From CAWBLP01 sp963789495 (GTDB lineage Bacteria > Pseudomonadota > Alphaproteobacteria > Acetobacterales > Acetobacteraceae), in contig CAWBLP010000020.1 of assembly GCA_963789495.1 (NCBI GenBank), positions 1 to 41,699 on the forward strand: a stretch of DNA of 41,699 nucleotides, given 5' to 3'. A program made the translations under genes and the position numbers. Below the pieces are notes generated by a model. The model did not search any database. It saw only the letters and a list, made by a program, of their open reading frames with translations, and was not told the origin of the DNA. The first letter of the stretch is position 1. Each line of letters opens with the position of its first letter. This document shows positions 15,350 through 24,031 of this stretch, one piece after another.

Positions 15350-18190
15350 TTATTCGGCGGCGTTGCGGCTGGTCGCGGCTCTGCTGGCCTTCTTCTTGGC
15401 CGGCTTGGCTTTTGCCTTGGCCTTGGCGGCAGGTTTCGCGGCCGCCTGCTTCGCGCCCGCCATCTTCGGGGGCGCGGCTCGCTTGGCGCTGGCGGACTTG
15501 GCCCCCAAGGCCCGTTTTGCGGTGGATGTCCGCCGCCCTGGTGCCGCGTCCTTGGCAGCCGTCTTGTGGCCTGCCGGGCTCTTGCGGGCAGAAGCCTGCT
15601 TCTGGGGCGCCTCGGCACCTTCCCCCGCCGCGGTCTTCGCGGTCGCGCCTCGTCCGCGCCGCCCGGCCGCGCCGCGCGGCCGTAGCTGCTTGCCCTTCTC
15701 GGCCAGCAGCGCCACGGCGTCTTCCAGCGTCATGTCGTCCATCGACACGCCGCGGGCCAGGTTGGCCACCGTCTTGCCGTGCTGCACATAGGGTCCGAAC
15801 CGGCCCTTGCGCACCGACACCAGCTCCTTGTCGCCGGGATGCGGACCCAGGGTGCGCACGCTGGCCAGCTTCTTCGCCAGCAGGTCCACCGCGCGGTTGA
15901 TGCCGATCGCCAGCACGTCGTCGTCGCGATCGAGCGAGCCGAACACCGCGCCCATGCGCACATAGGGGCCGAACCGGCCGATGCCGGCCTCGATATTGTC
16001 CTTGGTCTCCGGATGCACGCCGATCAGCCGCGGCAGCGACAGCAGGCCCAGCGCCTGGTCGAGCGTGATCTGGTCGCCGTCCATACCGCGCGGCAACGAT
16101 GTTCGCTTCGGCTTCGGGGCCTTCTTTTCCTCGCTGGCCTCGCCCTGCTGGACGTATAGCCCGTACGGGCCGCGGCGCACGGTGATGTCCTCGCCGCTGT
16201 CGGGATGCTGGCCCAGCACCCGCATGCCTTCCTTCAGCGTCTCGCCGTTATCGTCGCCGGTCTCGATCGCGAGACGGCGGGTGTATTGGCAGGCGGGGTA
16301 GTTGGAGCAGCCGATGAAGCTGCCATAGCGGCCGAGCTTCAGGCCCAGCCGGCCGGTGCCGCAGGCGGCGCAGACGCGGGGGTCGGAGCCGTCTTCGCGC
16401 GGCGGGAAGAAATGCGGGCCGAGATCCTGGTCCAGCGCCGCGATCACGTCGCTGATCTTGAGGTCGCGGGTCTGTTCGACCGCCTTGGAGAATTCCTCCC
16501 AGAAATTATGCATCACCACGCGCCAGTCGAGCTGGCCGGCGGAGATGTCGTCCAGCTTTTCTTCCAGCGCGGCGGTGAAGCCGGTGTCCACGTAGTGTTC
16601 GAAGAAGCTCACCAGGAAGGCGGTCACCAGTCGGCCGCGATCCTCCGGGATAAAGCGGCGCTTCTCCAGCCGGACATATTTGCGGTCTTGCAGCACGGTC
16701 AGGATGGAGGCGTAGGTGGACGGCCGGCCGATGCCGAGCTCCTCCATCTTCTTGACGAGGGAGGCTTCGGAGTAGCGGGGCGGCGGCTGGGTGAAATGCT
16801 GCAGCGCGTTCACCAGGCCGCGCTTCAGCGGATCGCGCTCCGCCATCGGCGGCAGCATGCGGTTGTCGTCCTCGGCCGCAGCGCCTTCTGCGGTATCGTC
16901 GGTGTCTTCCCGATACAACTTCAGGAAGCCATCGAAAGCGACGATGGAGCCGGTGGCGCGCAGCTTCAGGCCCTTGCCGTTGGTCACCTCGACCGCGACC
17001 TGGTCCAGTTCGGCGGACTGCATCTGGGAGGCGACGGCGCGCTTCCACACCAGCTCGTACAGTCGGCGCTGGTCGGTGTTCAGCTCGCCGGCGACCGAGT
17101 CCGGCGTTCGGGTCACGTCGGTCGGGCGGATCGCCTCATGCGCTTCCTGGGCGTTCTTGATCTTGCTCTGGTATTCACGCGGCGCGGCCGGCAGGTAAGG
17201 GTTGCCGTAGGAGTCCTTGACATGGTCGCGGATGGCGAACACCGCCTCCTTCGCCATCTGCACGCCGTCGGTCCGCATATAGGTGATCAGGCCGGTGGTC
17301 TCGCCGCCGATTTCCACACCTTCGTAGAGCTGCTGCGCCAGGCGCATGGTCTGCTGGGCGCCGAAGCCCAGCTTGCGCGAGGCTTCCTGCTGCAGGGTCG
17401 AGGTGGTGAACGGGGGCGGCGGGTTCCGCTTGACCCGCTTGCGCTCCACCGAGCCGACGGTGAAGCTGCTTCCCTCCACCGCCGTCTTGGCGCGCATCGC
17501 CAGCGCTTCGTTGTTGAGGTCGAACTGGTCGAGTCGTTTGCCGTCCAGATGGGTCAGCCGCGCGGTGAACGGCGCGCCGGTCGGGGTGAGGAACTCCGCC
17601 TCGACGGTCCAGTATTCGCGCGCCCGGAAGATCTCGATCTCGGCTTCGCGTTCGCAGATCAGCCGCAGCGCGACGGATTGCACCCGGCCGGCGGAGCGGC
17701 TGCCGGGCAGCTTGCGCCACAGCACCGGGGAGAGGGTGAAGCCCACCAGGTAGTCCAGCGCGCGGCGGGCCAGATAGGCCTCGATCAGCGGCTGGTCCAG
17801 GTCGCGCGGATGCGCCATGGCGTAGCGCACGGCGGTGCGGGTGATCTCGTTGAAGGTGACGCGGCGGACGTCGACGCCCTTCAGCGCGTGCTTTTCCCCC
17901 AGCATCGCCTTGACGTGCCAGGAGATCGCCTCGCCCTCACGGTCCGGGTCGGTGGCCAGGTACAGTGTGCGCGCGCCTTTCAGCGCCTTGGCGATGGCCG
18001 ATACCTGGCGATCGCCGCGGGCGTCGGACTCCCAATCCATCGCGAAGTCCTGCTCGGGGCGAACCGAGCCGTCCTTCGGCGGCAGATCGCGCACATGGCC
18101 GAAACTGGCCAGCACGGTGAAGCCGGTACCGAGGTACCGGTTGATGGTTTTGGCCTTGGCCGGAGATTCGACGACGACAACGTCGGTCAT
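15350..18190 (-). CDS. topA: DNA topoisomerase I (type IA)
   Basis: A 946-aa enzyme that relaxes negative supercoils by passing one strand through a transient 5'-phosphotyrosyl break. The N-terminal TOPRIM domain (VVVESPAKAKTINRYLG; acidic DPDREGEAISWH near 81-92) is followed by the cleavage domain with active Tyr304 in GLITYMRTDGV. A C-terminal zinc-finger motif (CAACGTGRLG, CSNYPACQY) and topoisomerase C-terminal repeats (RFGPYV twice) lead to a tail of about 100 residues very rich in Lys, Ala and Arg, a common alphaproteobacterial extension thought to contact DNA. The start ATG overlaps the dprA stop (ATGA), so translation is probably coupled. This is an essential housekeeping gene. Confidence 0.98.
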   Translation of the reverse strand: MTDVVVVESPAKAKTINRYLGTGFTVLASFGHVRDLPPKDGSVRPEQDFAMDWESDARGDRQVSAIAKALKGARTLYLATDPDREGEAISWHVKAMLGEKHALKGVDVRRVTFNEITRTAVRYAMAHPRDLDQPLIEAYLARRALDYLVGFTLSPVLWRKLPGSRSAGRVQSVALRLICEREAEIEIFRAREYWTVEAEFLTPTGAPFTARLTHLDGKRLDQFDLNNEALAMRAKTAVEGSSFTVGSVERKRVKRNPPPPFTTSTLQQEASRKLGFGAQQTMRLAQQLYEGVEIGGETTGLITYMRTDGVQMAKEAVFAIRDHVKDSYGNPYLPAAPREYQSKIKNAQEAHEAIRPTDVTRTPDSVAGELNTDQRRLYELVWKRAVASQMQSAELDQVAVEVTNGKGLKLRATGSIVAFDGFLKLYREDTDDTAEGAAAEDDNRMLPPMAERDPLKRGLVNALQHFTQPPPRYSEASLVKKMEELGIGRPSTYASILTVLQDRKYVRLEKRRFIPEDRGRLVTAFLVSFFEHYVDTGFTAALEEKLDDISAGQLDWRVVMHNFWEEFSKAVEQTRDLKISDVIAALDQDLGPHFFPPREDGSDPRVCAACGTGRLGLKLGRYGSFIGCSNYPACQYTRRLAIETGDDNGETLKEGMRVLGQHPDSGEDITVRRGPYGLYVQQGEASEEKKAPKPKRTSLPRGMDGDQITLDQALGLLSLPRLIGVHPETKDNIEAGIGRFGPYVRMGAVFGSLDRDDDVLAIGINRAVDLLAKKLASVRTLGPHPGDKELVSVRKGRFGPYVQHGKTVANLARGVSMDDMTLEDAVALLAEKGKQLRPRGAAGRRGRGATAKTAAGEGAEAPQKQASARKSPAGHKTAAKDAAPGRRTSTAKRALGAKSASAKRAAPPKMAGAKQAAAKPAAKAKAKAKPAKKKASRAATSRNAAE

Positions 18191-19341
18191 TTTTGTCCTA
18201 GCGACTCTACATCCGCGAGCAGCGCAACCCGGTTCCCTGGCAGTGCCTCTACACGGCCAGCGAGTTCCAGTTCCAGCAATGCTACCATGACGGCAGCCGG
18301 CGAGAACTGGCAGCGCCGCACCAGATCGTCAACCTGTGTGGGGGAAGGGCCCAGCAGGTCGAGTAGCTGGGCTTTCGCCCGGCCAAGGTCCAGAGGCGGT
18401 TCCGGTGGCTCGACCATCGGTTCGGCGAAACCATGAGATTGAGGGGCAAACGATGCGTGGGTCGGCATGTCGGGCAGGTGGGTCAGCACGTCGGCGGCGG
18501 ATTCGGTCAGCACCGCGCCCTGGCGGATCAGGTCGTTGCTGCCATGCGAGCGCGGATCGAGCGGCGAGCCGGGCACGGCGAACACCTCCCGCCCCAGGTC
18601 CTGGGCAATCCGCACCGTGATCAGGCTGCCCGAGCGCAGGGCGGCCTCGACCACCACGACGCCGAGGCACAGGCCGGCGATGATCCGGTTGCGCCGGGGG
18701 AAATGCCGGGCTTGCGGGGCGGTGCCGAGCGGGGCCTCGGCCACAACGGCGCCATTCTCGGCGATCTGGCGTTGCAGATCGGTGTGGTCGGGCGGGTAAG
18801 GACTATCCAGTCCGCCGGCCACCACCGCGACGGTGCGGCCGGCGGTCATGGCGGCGCGGTGGGCGGCGGCGTCGATGCCGCGGGCCATGCCGGACACCAC
18901 GATCAGGCCGTGCGCGAGTTCCGCCGCCAGTTGTTCGGCGATGCGCTGGCCGTTGGCCGAGGCGTTGCGTGCGCCGACGACCGCCACGGCGGAATGGGAA
19001 AGGATGGCCGGGTCGCCCAGCACCGTGAGCACGGGGGGCGCGTCCTCCAACAGGGCCAGCAGCGGCGGGTAGCCGGGTTCGCCCAGCACCAGCAGCCGCG
19101 CGCCCAGGCGTTCCACGCCGGCGACCTCGGCCTCGATCTTCCGGGCGTCGGGAATGGCCGGCGGCGAGGGGCGGCCGCGCAGCAGGTTCGGCAGCGCGTC
19201 CAGCGCCGCGGCGGCGGATCGGTAGCGCTGGATCAGGCGTCGATAGGCGATCGGGCCGACCCCTTCGACCCGGGCCAGGCGCAGGCGGGCGACAATGTCG
19301 TGCGGTGGAGAGACCGTGTTGGTCGAGACCGTGTTGATCAC
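18187..19341 (-). CDS. dprA: DNA-processing protein DprA (Smf)
   Basis: A 384-aa DNA-processing protein that binds incoming single-stranded DNA during natural transformation and loads RecA. The Rossmann-like core has VVGARNASANGQRIAEQLA, VSGMARGIDAAAHRAAM, AGGLDSPYPP and FPRRNRIIAGL, all DprA signatures. An N-terminal SAM-like region (RLARVEGVGPIAYRRLIQRY) and a C-terminal winged-helix part (LLGPSPTQVDDLVRRCQFSP) complete the usual three-part layout. Start GTG 19341 is chosen because AAGG lies about 8 nt upstream and earlier codons are not protein-like. It lies 46 bp after plsY and overlaps topA by ATGA, the conserved alphaproteobacterial order. Confidence 0.95.
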   Translation of the reverse strand: MINTVSTNTVSPPHDIVARLRLARVEGVGPIAYRRLIQRYRSAAAALDALPNLLRGRPSPPAIPDARKIEAEVAGVERLGARLLVLGEPGYPPLLALLEDAPPVLTVLGDPAILSHSAVAVVGARNASANGQRIAEQLAAELAHGLIVVSGMARGIDAAAHRAAMTAGRTVAVVAGGLDSPYPPDHTDLQRQIAENGAVVAEAPLGTAPQARHFPRRNRIIAGLCLGVVVVEAALRSGSLITVRIAQDLGREVFAVPGSPLDPRSHGSNDLIRQGAVLTESAADVLTHLPDMPTHASFAPQSHGFAEPMVEPPEPPLDLGRAKAQLLDLLGPSPTQVDDLVRRCQFSPAAVMVALLELELAGRVEALPGNRVALLADVESLGQK

Positions 19342-19387
19342 GCGGCGATCCTTCTGTGCCGCCGGCGGTGGTGCCAGCGGACCAGCG

Positions 19388-20008
19388 CTACGCCCGTTGT
19401 TCGTTGTCCTGATGGCCTGACCGGCCGATCCGTGGTTCGGTACCGGCCAGCAGGCGGCGAATATTGGCGTGGTGGCCGATGAACACCAGCACACCAATCG
19501 CCAACGTCAGCTTAACGACGCCGGAATCGGCCAGTGCCCAGGCGAAAACCGGGGCCAGCGCGAAGGACAGCAGGGCGGCGAGCGAGGAAATCCGCAGGAG
19601 TTTCGCGGCGATCAGCCAGACCGCGCCGGCGGCCAGCCCGACCGGCCAGGCGGCGGCGATCAGCACGCCATAGCCGGTGGCGACGCCCTTGCCGCCGCGG
19701 AAGGCAAGCCAGACCGGGAACAGATGGCCGACCACCGCGCCGAGACCGGCCCAGAGCGCGGCATCATGGCGAAACGGAAGATCCGCCAGGGCGTGGGCCA
19801 GCAGCACGGCAGCGGCTCCCTTGCCGGCATCCAGCAGCAGGGTCGCCGCGGCGAGCTTCTTGCTGCCGGTGCGCAACACGTTGGTGGCGCCGATATTGCC
19901 CGAGCCGATGGCACGGATATCGCCCAGCCCGGCGGCGCGGGTCAGCAGCAGGCCGAACGGGATCGAGCCGAGCAGATAGCCGAACAGGGTGAACAGGATC
20001 GGGTGCAT
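19388..20008 (-). CDS. plsY: glycerol-3-phosphate acyltransferase PlsY
   Basis: A 206-aa inner-membrane enzyme that transfers an acyl group from acyl-phosphate to glycerol-3-phosphate, the first step of phospholipid synthesis. It has the PlsY motifs GSIPFGLLL, the IGSGNIGATNVLRT substrate motif, DAGKGAAAVLLA, GHLFPVWLAFRGGKGVAT (acyl-phosphate site) and a C-terminal FIGHHANIRRLLAGTEPRIG. Hydrophobic segments between the motifs account for the expected seven membrane passes. ATG 20008 precedes the first membrane segment directly; its ribosome site is weak. First gene of the plsY-dprA-topA group. Confidence 0.97.
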   Translation of the reverse strand: MHPILFTLFGYLLGSIPFGLLLTRAAGLGDIRAIGSGNIGATNVLRTGSKKLAAATLLLDAGKGAAAVLLAHALADLPFRHDAALWAGLGAVVGHLFPVWLAFRGGKGVATGYGVLIAAAWPVGLAAGAVWLIAAKLLRISSLAALLSFALAPVFAWALADSGVVKLTLAIGVLVFIGHHANIRRLLAGTEPRIGRSGHQDNEQRA

Positions 20009-20222
20009 CGGGGTGTCGGGTCCGGGTGGGGCGATCGCGCCGGCTGGGGACGGGTTGGATGGGCGAGTGCCGGGACAGGAGATGTCACACTCATAGCGGT
20101 CCGGTTTCGCCATCGGCAAGCGGTGCGGGGTTGGGTGCAGGTTGAGTGCAGGGCCCTCGCACTTGGTGGCAAAGGCGGGAACGCAAGCGCGGTCTGGTGC
20201 CAGCCGCGGCGAAAGTGAAGCA

Positions 20223-20341
20223 TTCACCACGGAGGCAGAACGAGGGCACGGAGGGCCACGGAGTCGGTGATCACGTGACGGCCGTGGTGTAATCACCGAC
20301 TCCGTGGCCCCCCGTGGCCCTCGTTCTGCCTCCGTGGTGAA
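20223..20341. repeat. large palindromic intergenic repeat, copy A (about 50-bp arms)
   Basis: The arm 20223-20271 and the arm 20292-20341 are reverse complements except for one mismatch and one 1-base gap, around a 20-base loop. RNA or single-stranded DNA from here could fold into a very long hairpin. A degenerate second copy is at 22720-22839, with similarity extending upstream in both (shared CCGCGGCGAA). This copy fills part of the 559-bp gap between plsY and the TauD-like gene; the remaining sequence (20009-20222, 20342-20567) shows no gene. It could terminate transcription of the asparaginase/dioxygenase pair. Confidence 0.9.
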
Positions 20342-20567
20342 AAATCCTGCTTGCTGGGTTCGCGGCGGACAGGGCGTTCTCAGCCAGGCTGCCGGCGCCG
20401 ATGCCGGGTCAAATGCAATGGCCCTGGGTTGGACGCTCGACCGGCTGCGGCGACGCGGGGCGTTGGCATCCTCCGGCCCCTTACGCGGGCCGGCGAGGCC
20501 CGGCGTTGATCAGCCAGTCAATGAAATCGCGGTCACGCGGTGCTGGCGGGCCGCGGTGCGGGTGGCG

Positions 20568-21485
20568 TCAGAGCGCCAGCAGGGGCGCGCCGCCGGCCAC
20601 CGTGGTGCGGTACATCAGCCGCTGATAGCGGGTGTGGTCGAACAGGCTCGCCGTGTGCAGCACCGCCCGATTGTCCCACATCACCAGGTCGCCGCGCTGC
20701 CAGCGATGGCGGTAGACGAAGCGCGGCTGGGTCGTGTGCGCGGTCAGGCGCTCGATCAGCGCGGCCCCCGCATCCGGCGTCATGCCTTCGATGTGGCTGA
20801 TCACCGCCGGACACAGATACAGCGATCGCGCGCCGGTGGCGGGATGGACGCGGACCAATGGCTGCCGGGTCGGCGGAAACGGTGTGGACTGGGAATTGTC
20901 CGATTTGCGATCGGGGTTGTGCCGGTCGCCCCACCGGCGCAGCGTCTCCAGCGAGTGCTCCGCGTGCAGGCCGTCGATCTGCTGGCGGGTTGCCGCGTCC
21001 AGCGCGCGATAAGCGGCGGTCGCATCGGCAAACCAGGTGTCGCCGCCTTCATCCGGCACGATCTCCGCGTAGAACAGCGACGCGTCGCTGGGGACCGCGC
21101 GGTAGGAGCTGTCGGCGTGCCACTGCTCCACGCCGCGGGAGAACGCGGCCTTCATGCCGTCGCGCTCCACGTTGCCGACGCAGAACACCTCGCGATGCGC
21201 GGGCAGGGTGTTGGTGAAGCGGCTATGGATCTCCAACGGGCCGAACCGCCGGCTGAACGCCATCTGGTCCGCGGGATCGAGCGCCAGGTCCGGCACGACG
21301 AGCACGCGGTAGCGGTGCAGCAGGGCCACGAATTCCATCAGCAGTTCCGGCCGCACATCGCCATGGATCGGCATCCCGCGGACCTCCGCGCCGAAGGTCG
21401 GCCCGAGCGGACGCACGGTGAGCCGATCGTCCGGCACTGCGGCCGGCGGCGTGGTGCTGGCGGGGATGGTCGCGGCCTGGCTCAT
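20568..21485 (-). CDS. TauD/TfdA family Fe(II)/2-oxoglutarate dioxygenase
   Basis: A 305-aa non-haem iron dioxygenase that couples 2-oxoglutarate decarboxylation to hydroxylation of a small substrate (taurine, alkyl sulfates, phenoxyacetates and carnitine precursors are known family substrates). The iron facial triad is His123 and Asp125 (QWHADSSY) with His277 (WDNRAVLHTASLFD); Arg293 (RLMYRTTVAG) is the likely 2-oxoglutarate anchor. The N-terminal LGPTFGAEVRGMP and RYRVLVVPDLALDPADQMAF are typical of the family. ATG 21485 has AGGAG 8 nt upstream. It begins 15 bp after the asparaginase-like gene, so the two form an operon. The substrate cannot be read from sequence. Confidence 0.9.
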   Translation of the reverse strand: MSQAATIPASTTPPAAVPDDRLTVRPLGPTFGAEVRGMPIHGDVRPELLMEFVALLHRYRVLVVPDLALDPADQMAFSRRFGPLEIHSRFTNTLPAHREVFCVGNVERDGMKAAFSRGVEQWHADSSYRAVPSDASLFYAEIVPDEGGDTWFADATAAYRALDAATRQQIDGLHAEHSLETLRRWGDRHNPDRKSDNSQSTPFPPTRQPLVRVHPATGARSLYLCPAVISHIEGMTPDAGAALIERLTAHTTQPRFVYRHRWQRGDLVMWDNRAVLHTASLFDHTRYQRLMYRTTVAGGAPLLAL

Positions 21486-21500
21486 CTGGCGTCTCCTGGC

Positions 21501-22505
21501 TCAATACGTGTCGAACATGCGGCGGATCTCGTCGGCGTCGCTGGTGACGGTCAGTGCGAGCATCAGCAGAATGCGCGCTTTCTGCGGGGTCAGGCTGTCG
21601 GCCGCGACGAAACCGGCGTCGCGCAGCGCCACCTTGTCGTCGATCACCCGGCCACTGCCGGAGCGGGAGGACTGCACCACCGCGACGCCGGCCCGAGCGG
21701 CCGCCTTCAGTGCTTCCTTCTGGGCCGGCGATGGCGAACCGGAGGGGAAGCCCGCGGAGACGATGCCTTTCGCACCGGCCTGCACCGCGGCTTCCACCAG
21801 GGCCGCGTCGGCGCCGGCGTAGGCCGGGACGATGTCGACCCGCGGCAGGTCGGCGCGTCCGGCCACGTCGAACTCGGTGTCCGGCGCCGCGCGGCGCAGC
21901 GGCCGCCGATAGAATTTCACGGTGTCCGGATCGGCATAGCCAAGCAGCCCGAAATCGCGCGACACGAAGGTCTGCACCCGGTAGTTCGAGGTCTTGGTGA
22001 CGTCGCGCGCGGCATTGATCTCGTCGTTCAGCACGACCAGCACGCCGAGCCCGCGCGCCTGGGGGGAGCCGGCGACGCGTACCGCGTTCAGCAGGTTCAG
22101 ACCGCCATCGGCGCCCAGCGCGGAGGACGGCCGCATGGCCCCCACCACCACGACCGGCACCGCCACCTTCACCGTCAGATTGAGGAAATAGGCGGTTTCC
22201 TCCAGCGTTGCGGTGCCGTGGGTGACCACGATGCCGGCGAGCGTGGGATCGGCGGCGACGGTGTCGTGGATGATGCCGAACAGGGCCAGCCAGTCGTCCG
22301 GGCCGATGCTGCCGCTGCCGATGTTCTTGTAGCGGATCGGCAGCACCTCGGCGACGCGCGGCAGTTCCGGCACGCCGGCGATCAGTTCCTCGACATGCAT
22401 GAAGCGGCCGGAGGTGCCGTATTCGTAGAAGTCGAGCCGGTCGCGGCCGACCCCGGAGATGGTGCCGCCGGTGCCGATGACTGCGATCTTGGGCAGGCTG
22501 CTCAT
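21501..22505 (-). CDS. L-asparaginase-family protein with altered active-site residues
   Basis: A 334-aa protein of the bacterial L-asparaginase (type I/II) fold. The N-terminal IGTGGTISG supplies Thr12, the nucleophile position. The second site reads THGTATLEETAYFL: Thr98 is present, but the Asp that normally follows (THGTDT; Asp90 of the E. coli periplasmic enzyme) is Ala99. Lys171 in DVTKT matches the triad Lys. The substrate-binding NIGSQ motif is NIGSG here (Ser64, Gly65). These changes suggest a substrate other than free asparagine. No signal peptide, so cytoplasmic. The start is ATG 22505 (GAGGAG 8 nt upstream); a GTG two codons earlier is too close to that site. It is the first gene of a two-gene operon with the TauD-like dioxygenase. 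Confidence 0.85.
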   Translation of the reverse strand: MSSLPKIAVIGTGGTISGVGRDRLDFYEYGTSGRFMHVEELIAGVPELPRVAEVLPIRYKNIGSGSIGPDDWLALFGIIHDTVAADPTLAGIVVTHGTATLEETAYFLNLTVKVAVPVVVVGAMRPSSALGADGGLNLLNAVRVAGSPQARGLGVLVVLNDEINAARDVTKTSNYRVQTFVSRDFGLLGYADPDTVKFYRRPLRRAAPDTEFDVAGRADLPRVDIVPAYAGADAALVEAAVQAGAKGIVSAGFPSGSPSPAQKEALKAAARAGVAVVQSSRSGSGRVIDDKVALRDAGFVAADSLTPQKARILLMLALTVTSDADEIRRMFDTY

Positions 22506-22719
22506 GCGCACGTCTCCTCATCGCAGCGGCCCGTCCGTGCCCCTGCGGGTGGAGCGTGCAGGGGCTGGGCGTGAGTTGTGCAGTGCAGCATGCCTGGGCG
22601 GAAAAGGGAACCCGCTTGCTTGGGGAGCCGGGGTCATCGCCTGGTGTGCGGCGACAGGCGGTCGGTGGCGAGGGCGAGAACGCCCCTGGTGCGGCGGGAA
22701 CCGCGGCGAAGCAAAGTAT

Positions 22720-22839
22720 TTCAGCACGGGGAGGAACGAGACCCATGGAGCGCCGCAAAGTCGGTGACTACACCTCGGCCTGGGGCAATCCCCAACTCCG
22801 TGGCCCTCCCGTGGCTCTCGTTCTGCCTCCGTGTTGAGA
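22720..22839. repeat. large palindromic intergenic repeat, copy B (degenerate)
   Basis: Left arm 22720-22767 and right arm 22791-22839 resemble those of copy A: the right arm shares CTCGTTCTGCCTCCGTG exactly, while the left arm has several changes, so pairing is imperfect. Sequence just upstream also resembles that of copy A, giving the same orientation. It lies in the 509-bp gap upstream of the asparaginase-like gene; the rest of the gap (22506-22719, 22840-23014) shows no gene. Confidence 0.75.
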
Positions 22840-23014
22840 GCTTTGCTTCTGCTGCGGCAGGAACCAAACCGGGCGAACAATCGCACCCTGCCGCCAAAGG
22901 CGACTGCTCAACAGGGAGAGCAGATCGGAGTTGGAATGGTTGTGCTGCGGCGGCCGCGGCGGCTTGCGTGGAACTTCTCCTCGCAACCGAACCACGAGGC
23001 GGTGACGGTCGATG

Positions 23015-23510
23015 TCACTCCGCCGCTTGGCCTGCGCGTGCAGCCTCGATCTTGGCGATGTCGATCTTGTGCATGGTCATCATGGCCTCCATCGCCCGCT
23101 TCGCGGCGGCGCGATCCGGATCCTTCAGCGCGGCAATCAGGACCCGCGGCACGATCTGCCAGGAAAACCCCCAGCGGTCCTTGCACCAGCTGCACGCACT
23201 TTCGCTGCCGCCATTCTCGACGATCGCATTCCAATAGCGGTCGGTTTCTGCCTGATCGTCGGTCATCACCTGAAAGCTCACTGCCTCGTTCGGCGTGAAC
23301 ATGGGGCCGCCGTTCAGACCGACGAAGGCCTGGCCGAGTACCGGTGAAGTCGACGGTCAACTCGCTTTCCTGTTCACCGCCAGGGTAGGCGGATGGCGAG
23401 TGAAGCACGTGCCCGATATGACTGTCGGGAAACGTGGCCGCGTAGAATTCCGCTGCCTTCCGTGCCTCGCCGCGGTCGAACCACAGACAGGTGATGATTT
23501 TTGCGGACAT
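23015..23510 (-). pseudogene. VOC-superfamily (PhnB-like) protein, frameshifted
   Basis: The 5' part (ATG 23510; MSAKIITCLWFDRGEARKAA, FYAATFPDSHIGHV) and the 3' part (GLNGGPMFTPNEAVSFQVM, ENGGSESACSWCKDRWGFSW) are two halves of one PhnB/3-demethylubiquinone-methyltransferase-like VOC protein of about 164 aa. They are in different frames. Removing one C from the CC at 23341-23342 restores a continuous reading (FTVLGQAFVGLNGG). The gene is therefore broken by a 1-base insertion, or the assembly has an error there. A good ribosome site (GAGGAAAA) precedes the start. It lies upstream of the stop-to-start gap from the SRPBCC gene (77 bp, same strand), a common pairing of small stress-associated proteins of unknown substrate. 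Confidence 0.8.
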
Positions 23511-23587
23511 CGAATTTTCCTCATGAGTCTCGACCACATGGTCCGGTATCAATCCGCATCGACCCGGATGCGCTCTTGCCGGATGCG

Positions 23588-24031
23588 CTATTGAGTGATT
23601 TCGGGCTCGACGAGCCTTGCCAGGTTGCGCAGCAACTCCTGCCAACCGAGATAACACGCCTCGACCGGAATGACGTCCGGCACGCCCGCCTGCACAATAT
23701 CCACCTCGGTGCCGACGGATACTTTCTTCAATGCCACCGTCACCTGCATCTCGCCGGGCAGGTTGGGATCATCGAACTTGTCCGTGTAGCGCAGGCGTTC
23801 GCCCGGCACGAGCTCGACATATTCGCCGCCAAAGTCGTGGCTGTTGCCGGTCGTGAAGTTGCGGAAGGACATCTTGAACGTGCCGCCGACTTTCGGCTCC
23901 AGATGATGCACCGTGCAGGCAAAGCCGTTGGGCGGAAGCCATTTCGCCAGCGCATCCGCCTCGAGGAACGCGCGATAGACTTTCTCCGGGCTGGTGGCCA
24001 GCACGCGGTGCAGGCGTACGGTGTTGGGCAT
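23588..24031 (-). CDS. SRPBCC (START/AHSA1-like) family protein
   Basis: A 147-aa helix-grip protein that forms a deep hydrophobic pocket. Typical AHSA1-like features are present: an N-terminal strand with the SPEKVYRAFLEADALAKWLPP segment, GGTFKMSFRNF and the C-terminal helix (GWQELLRNLARLVE). Members bind hydrophobic ligands or act as co-chaperone-like proteins; the role here is unknown. ATG 24031 has AAGGA about 10 nt upstream. It is transcribed leftward and followed by the broken VOC gene, with which it probably forms an operon. Confidence 0.88.
   Translation of the reverse strand: MPNTVRLHRVLATSPEKVYRAFLEADALAKWLPPNGFACTVHHLEPKVGGTFKMSFRNFTTGNSHDFGGEYVELVPGERLRYTDKFDDPNLPGEMQVTVALKKVSVGTEVDIVQAGVPDVIPVEACYLGWQELLRNLARLVEPEITQ

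Noticed and set aside
16205..18436. Long open frame on the plus strand antisense to topA
   Set aside because: Composition is His, Arg and Gln rich with no recognisable motif; it is a shadow of the GC-rich topA codons, and topA itself is unmistakable.
20506..20567. Short minus-strand peptide RDFIDWLINAG downstream of the TauD-like gene, resembling a regulator C-terminus
   Set aside because: Only about a dozen residues; no upstream domain in frame.
20304..22574. Long plus-strand frame opposite the TauD-like and asparaginase-like genes
   Set aside because: It mirrors two clear enzymes on the minus strand, spans their operon gap, and shows no domain.
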